Below are positions 35,714 through 36,141 of a DNA stretch of 36,141 nucleotides, piece by piece. This stretch comes from Candidatus Micrarchaeum sp. (lineage in GTDB: Archaea; SpSt-1190; DYHY01). Location of the stretch: contig DYHY01000011.1 in assembly GCA_020723935.1 (NCBI GenBank), positions 1 to 36,141 of the forward strand. Reading direction: 5' to 3'. The position numbers were made by a program, and so were the translations under genes. Each line of letters begins with the position of its first letter. The first letter of the stretch is position 1. The notes beneath the pieces are model-generated. The model was not told the DNA's origin, made no database searches, and saw only the letters and a list, made by a program, of their open reading frames with translations.

Positions 35714-36141
35714 CTAGCCGAACCCCTCGGTCCTGATCCTTTCCGGCGCGACGCCTATCTTCACGAGCGTGGCGTGCATGTCCTTGACGAAGCTGTCCGT
35801 GCCGCAGGCGTAGAACATCGCTGACCTTATCTCGTCCATCCCTAGGTTCCTGCGCAGAAGCTTGGTGTCGAACCGCCCCTTCCCCCCGGCCCAGCCCGCA
35901 GGATGGTGCTCGCCGGTGATCGTCGCGACGAGGGAGAGCTTCCCGGACTTGGCCAGGTCGGACAGCTCCTCGAGGAAGGGGAAATCGTCGTGGTGGCGGC
36001 TGCTGTAGAAGACCTTGGCCCCCTTCACCTTCGGGTGCTTCCCGTTCGCGTAGCACCTTATCGCCGAGAGGAGGCCGGCTATGCCTACCCCCCGCCGATG
36101 AACACCGCGCGGCCGCCCGTGCAGTCGGCGGACCTGAACGC
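35714..36141 (-). CDS. FAD/NAD(P)-binding oxidoreductase (FNR-like), partial, one frameshift
   Basis: KVFYSSRHHDDFPFLEELSDLAKSGKLSLVATITGE...MFYACGTDSFVKDMHATLVKIGV; the AVFIGGG(V)GIAGLLSAIR motif is restored by adding one G to the G run near 36085-36095. Confidence 0.75.
   Translation of the reverse strand, partial: VQVRRLHGRPRGVHRRGVGIAGLLSAIRCYANGKHPKVKGAKVFYSSRHHDDFPFLEELSDLAKSGKLSLVATITGEHHPAGWAGGKGRFDTKLLRRNLGMDEIRSAMFYACGTDSFVKDMHATLVKIGVAPERIRTEGFG

Overview
The window reads as a high-GC archaeal chromosome segment, possibly from a DPANN-type lineage (inferred from gene content only). Supporting features are an archaeal TFE, an AdkA-type adenylate kinase, an archaeal-style RNase P RNA candidate, and many genes with a TATA-like box about 25-30 nt before the start codon. 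I support about 30 protein genes: site-2 protease, TFE, B12-binding radical SAM, SDR, HAD, ThiI-like PP-loop protein, 2Fe-2S ferredoxin, Fe/Mn SOD, SppA, RDD, SerRS, TopA, TyrRS, MoxR-VWA fusion, AdkA, two Nudix proteins, UDG-superfamily glycosylase, RidA, VIT1-like, TrkA-N, GNAT, a radical SAM-HhH protein, a compact AlaRS, a tandem deoxyribosyltransferase-like protein and an FNR-like reductase. RNA genes are tRNA-Thr(CGT), tRNA-Gly(CCC), an RNase P RNA candidate at 34485-34771 and an unidentified structured RNA candidate at 11488-11579. The most interesting items are: (1) a tandemly duplicated two-gene cassette (RecA/KaiC-like protein without a P-loop plus a RibL-like nucleotidyltransferase with an altered HxGH motif); (2) a tRNA-Gly locus with five copies of its 3'-terminal octamer flanking a lower-GC DNA glycosylase gene, like a mini-integrated element; (3) a TATA-driven long-hairpin RNA ending in a T-run; (4) an AdkA-Nudix-Nudix operon whose last member has an RG-rich N-terminus and a degenerate Nudix box; (5) a 27-nt poly(G) tract upstream of a radical SAM gene. 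Several genes are broken by frameshifts or in-frame stops. At least one frameshift sits in a G homopolymer, so sequencing error must be excluded before calling pseudogenes. No CRISPR array or transposase was seen.
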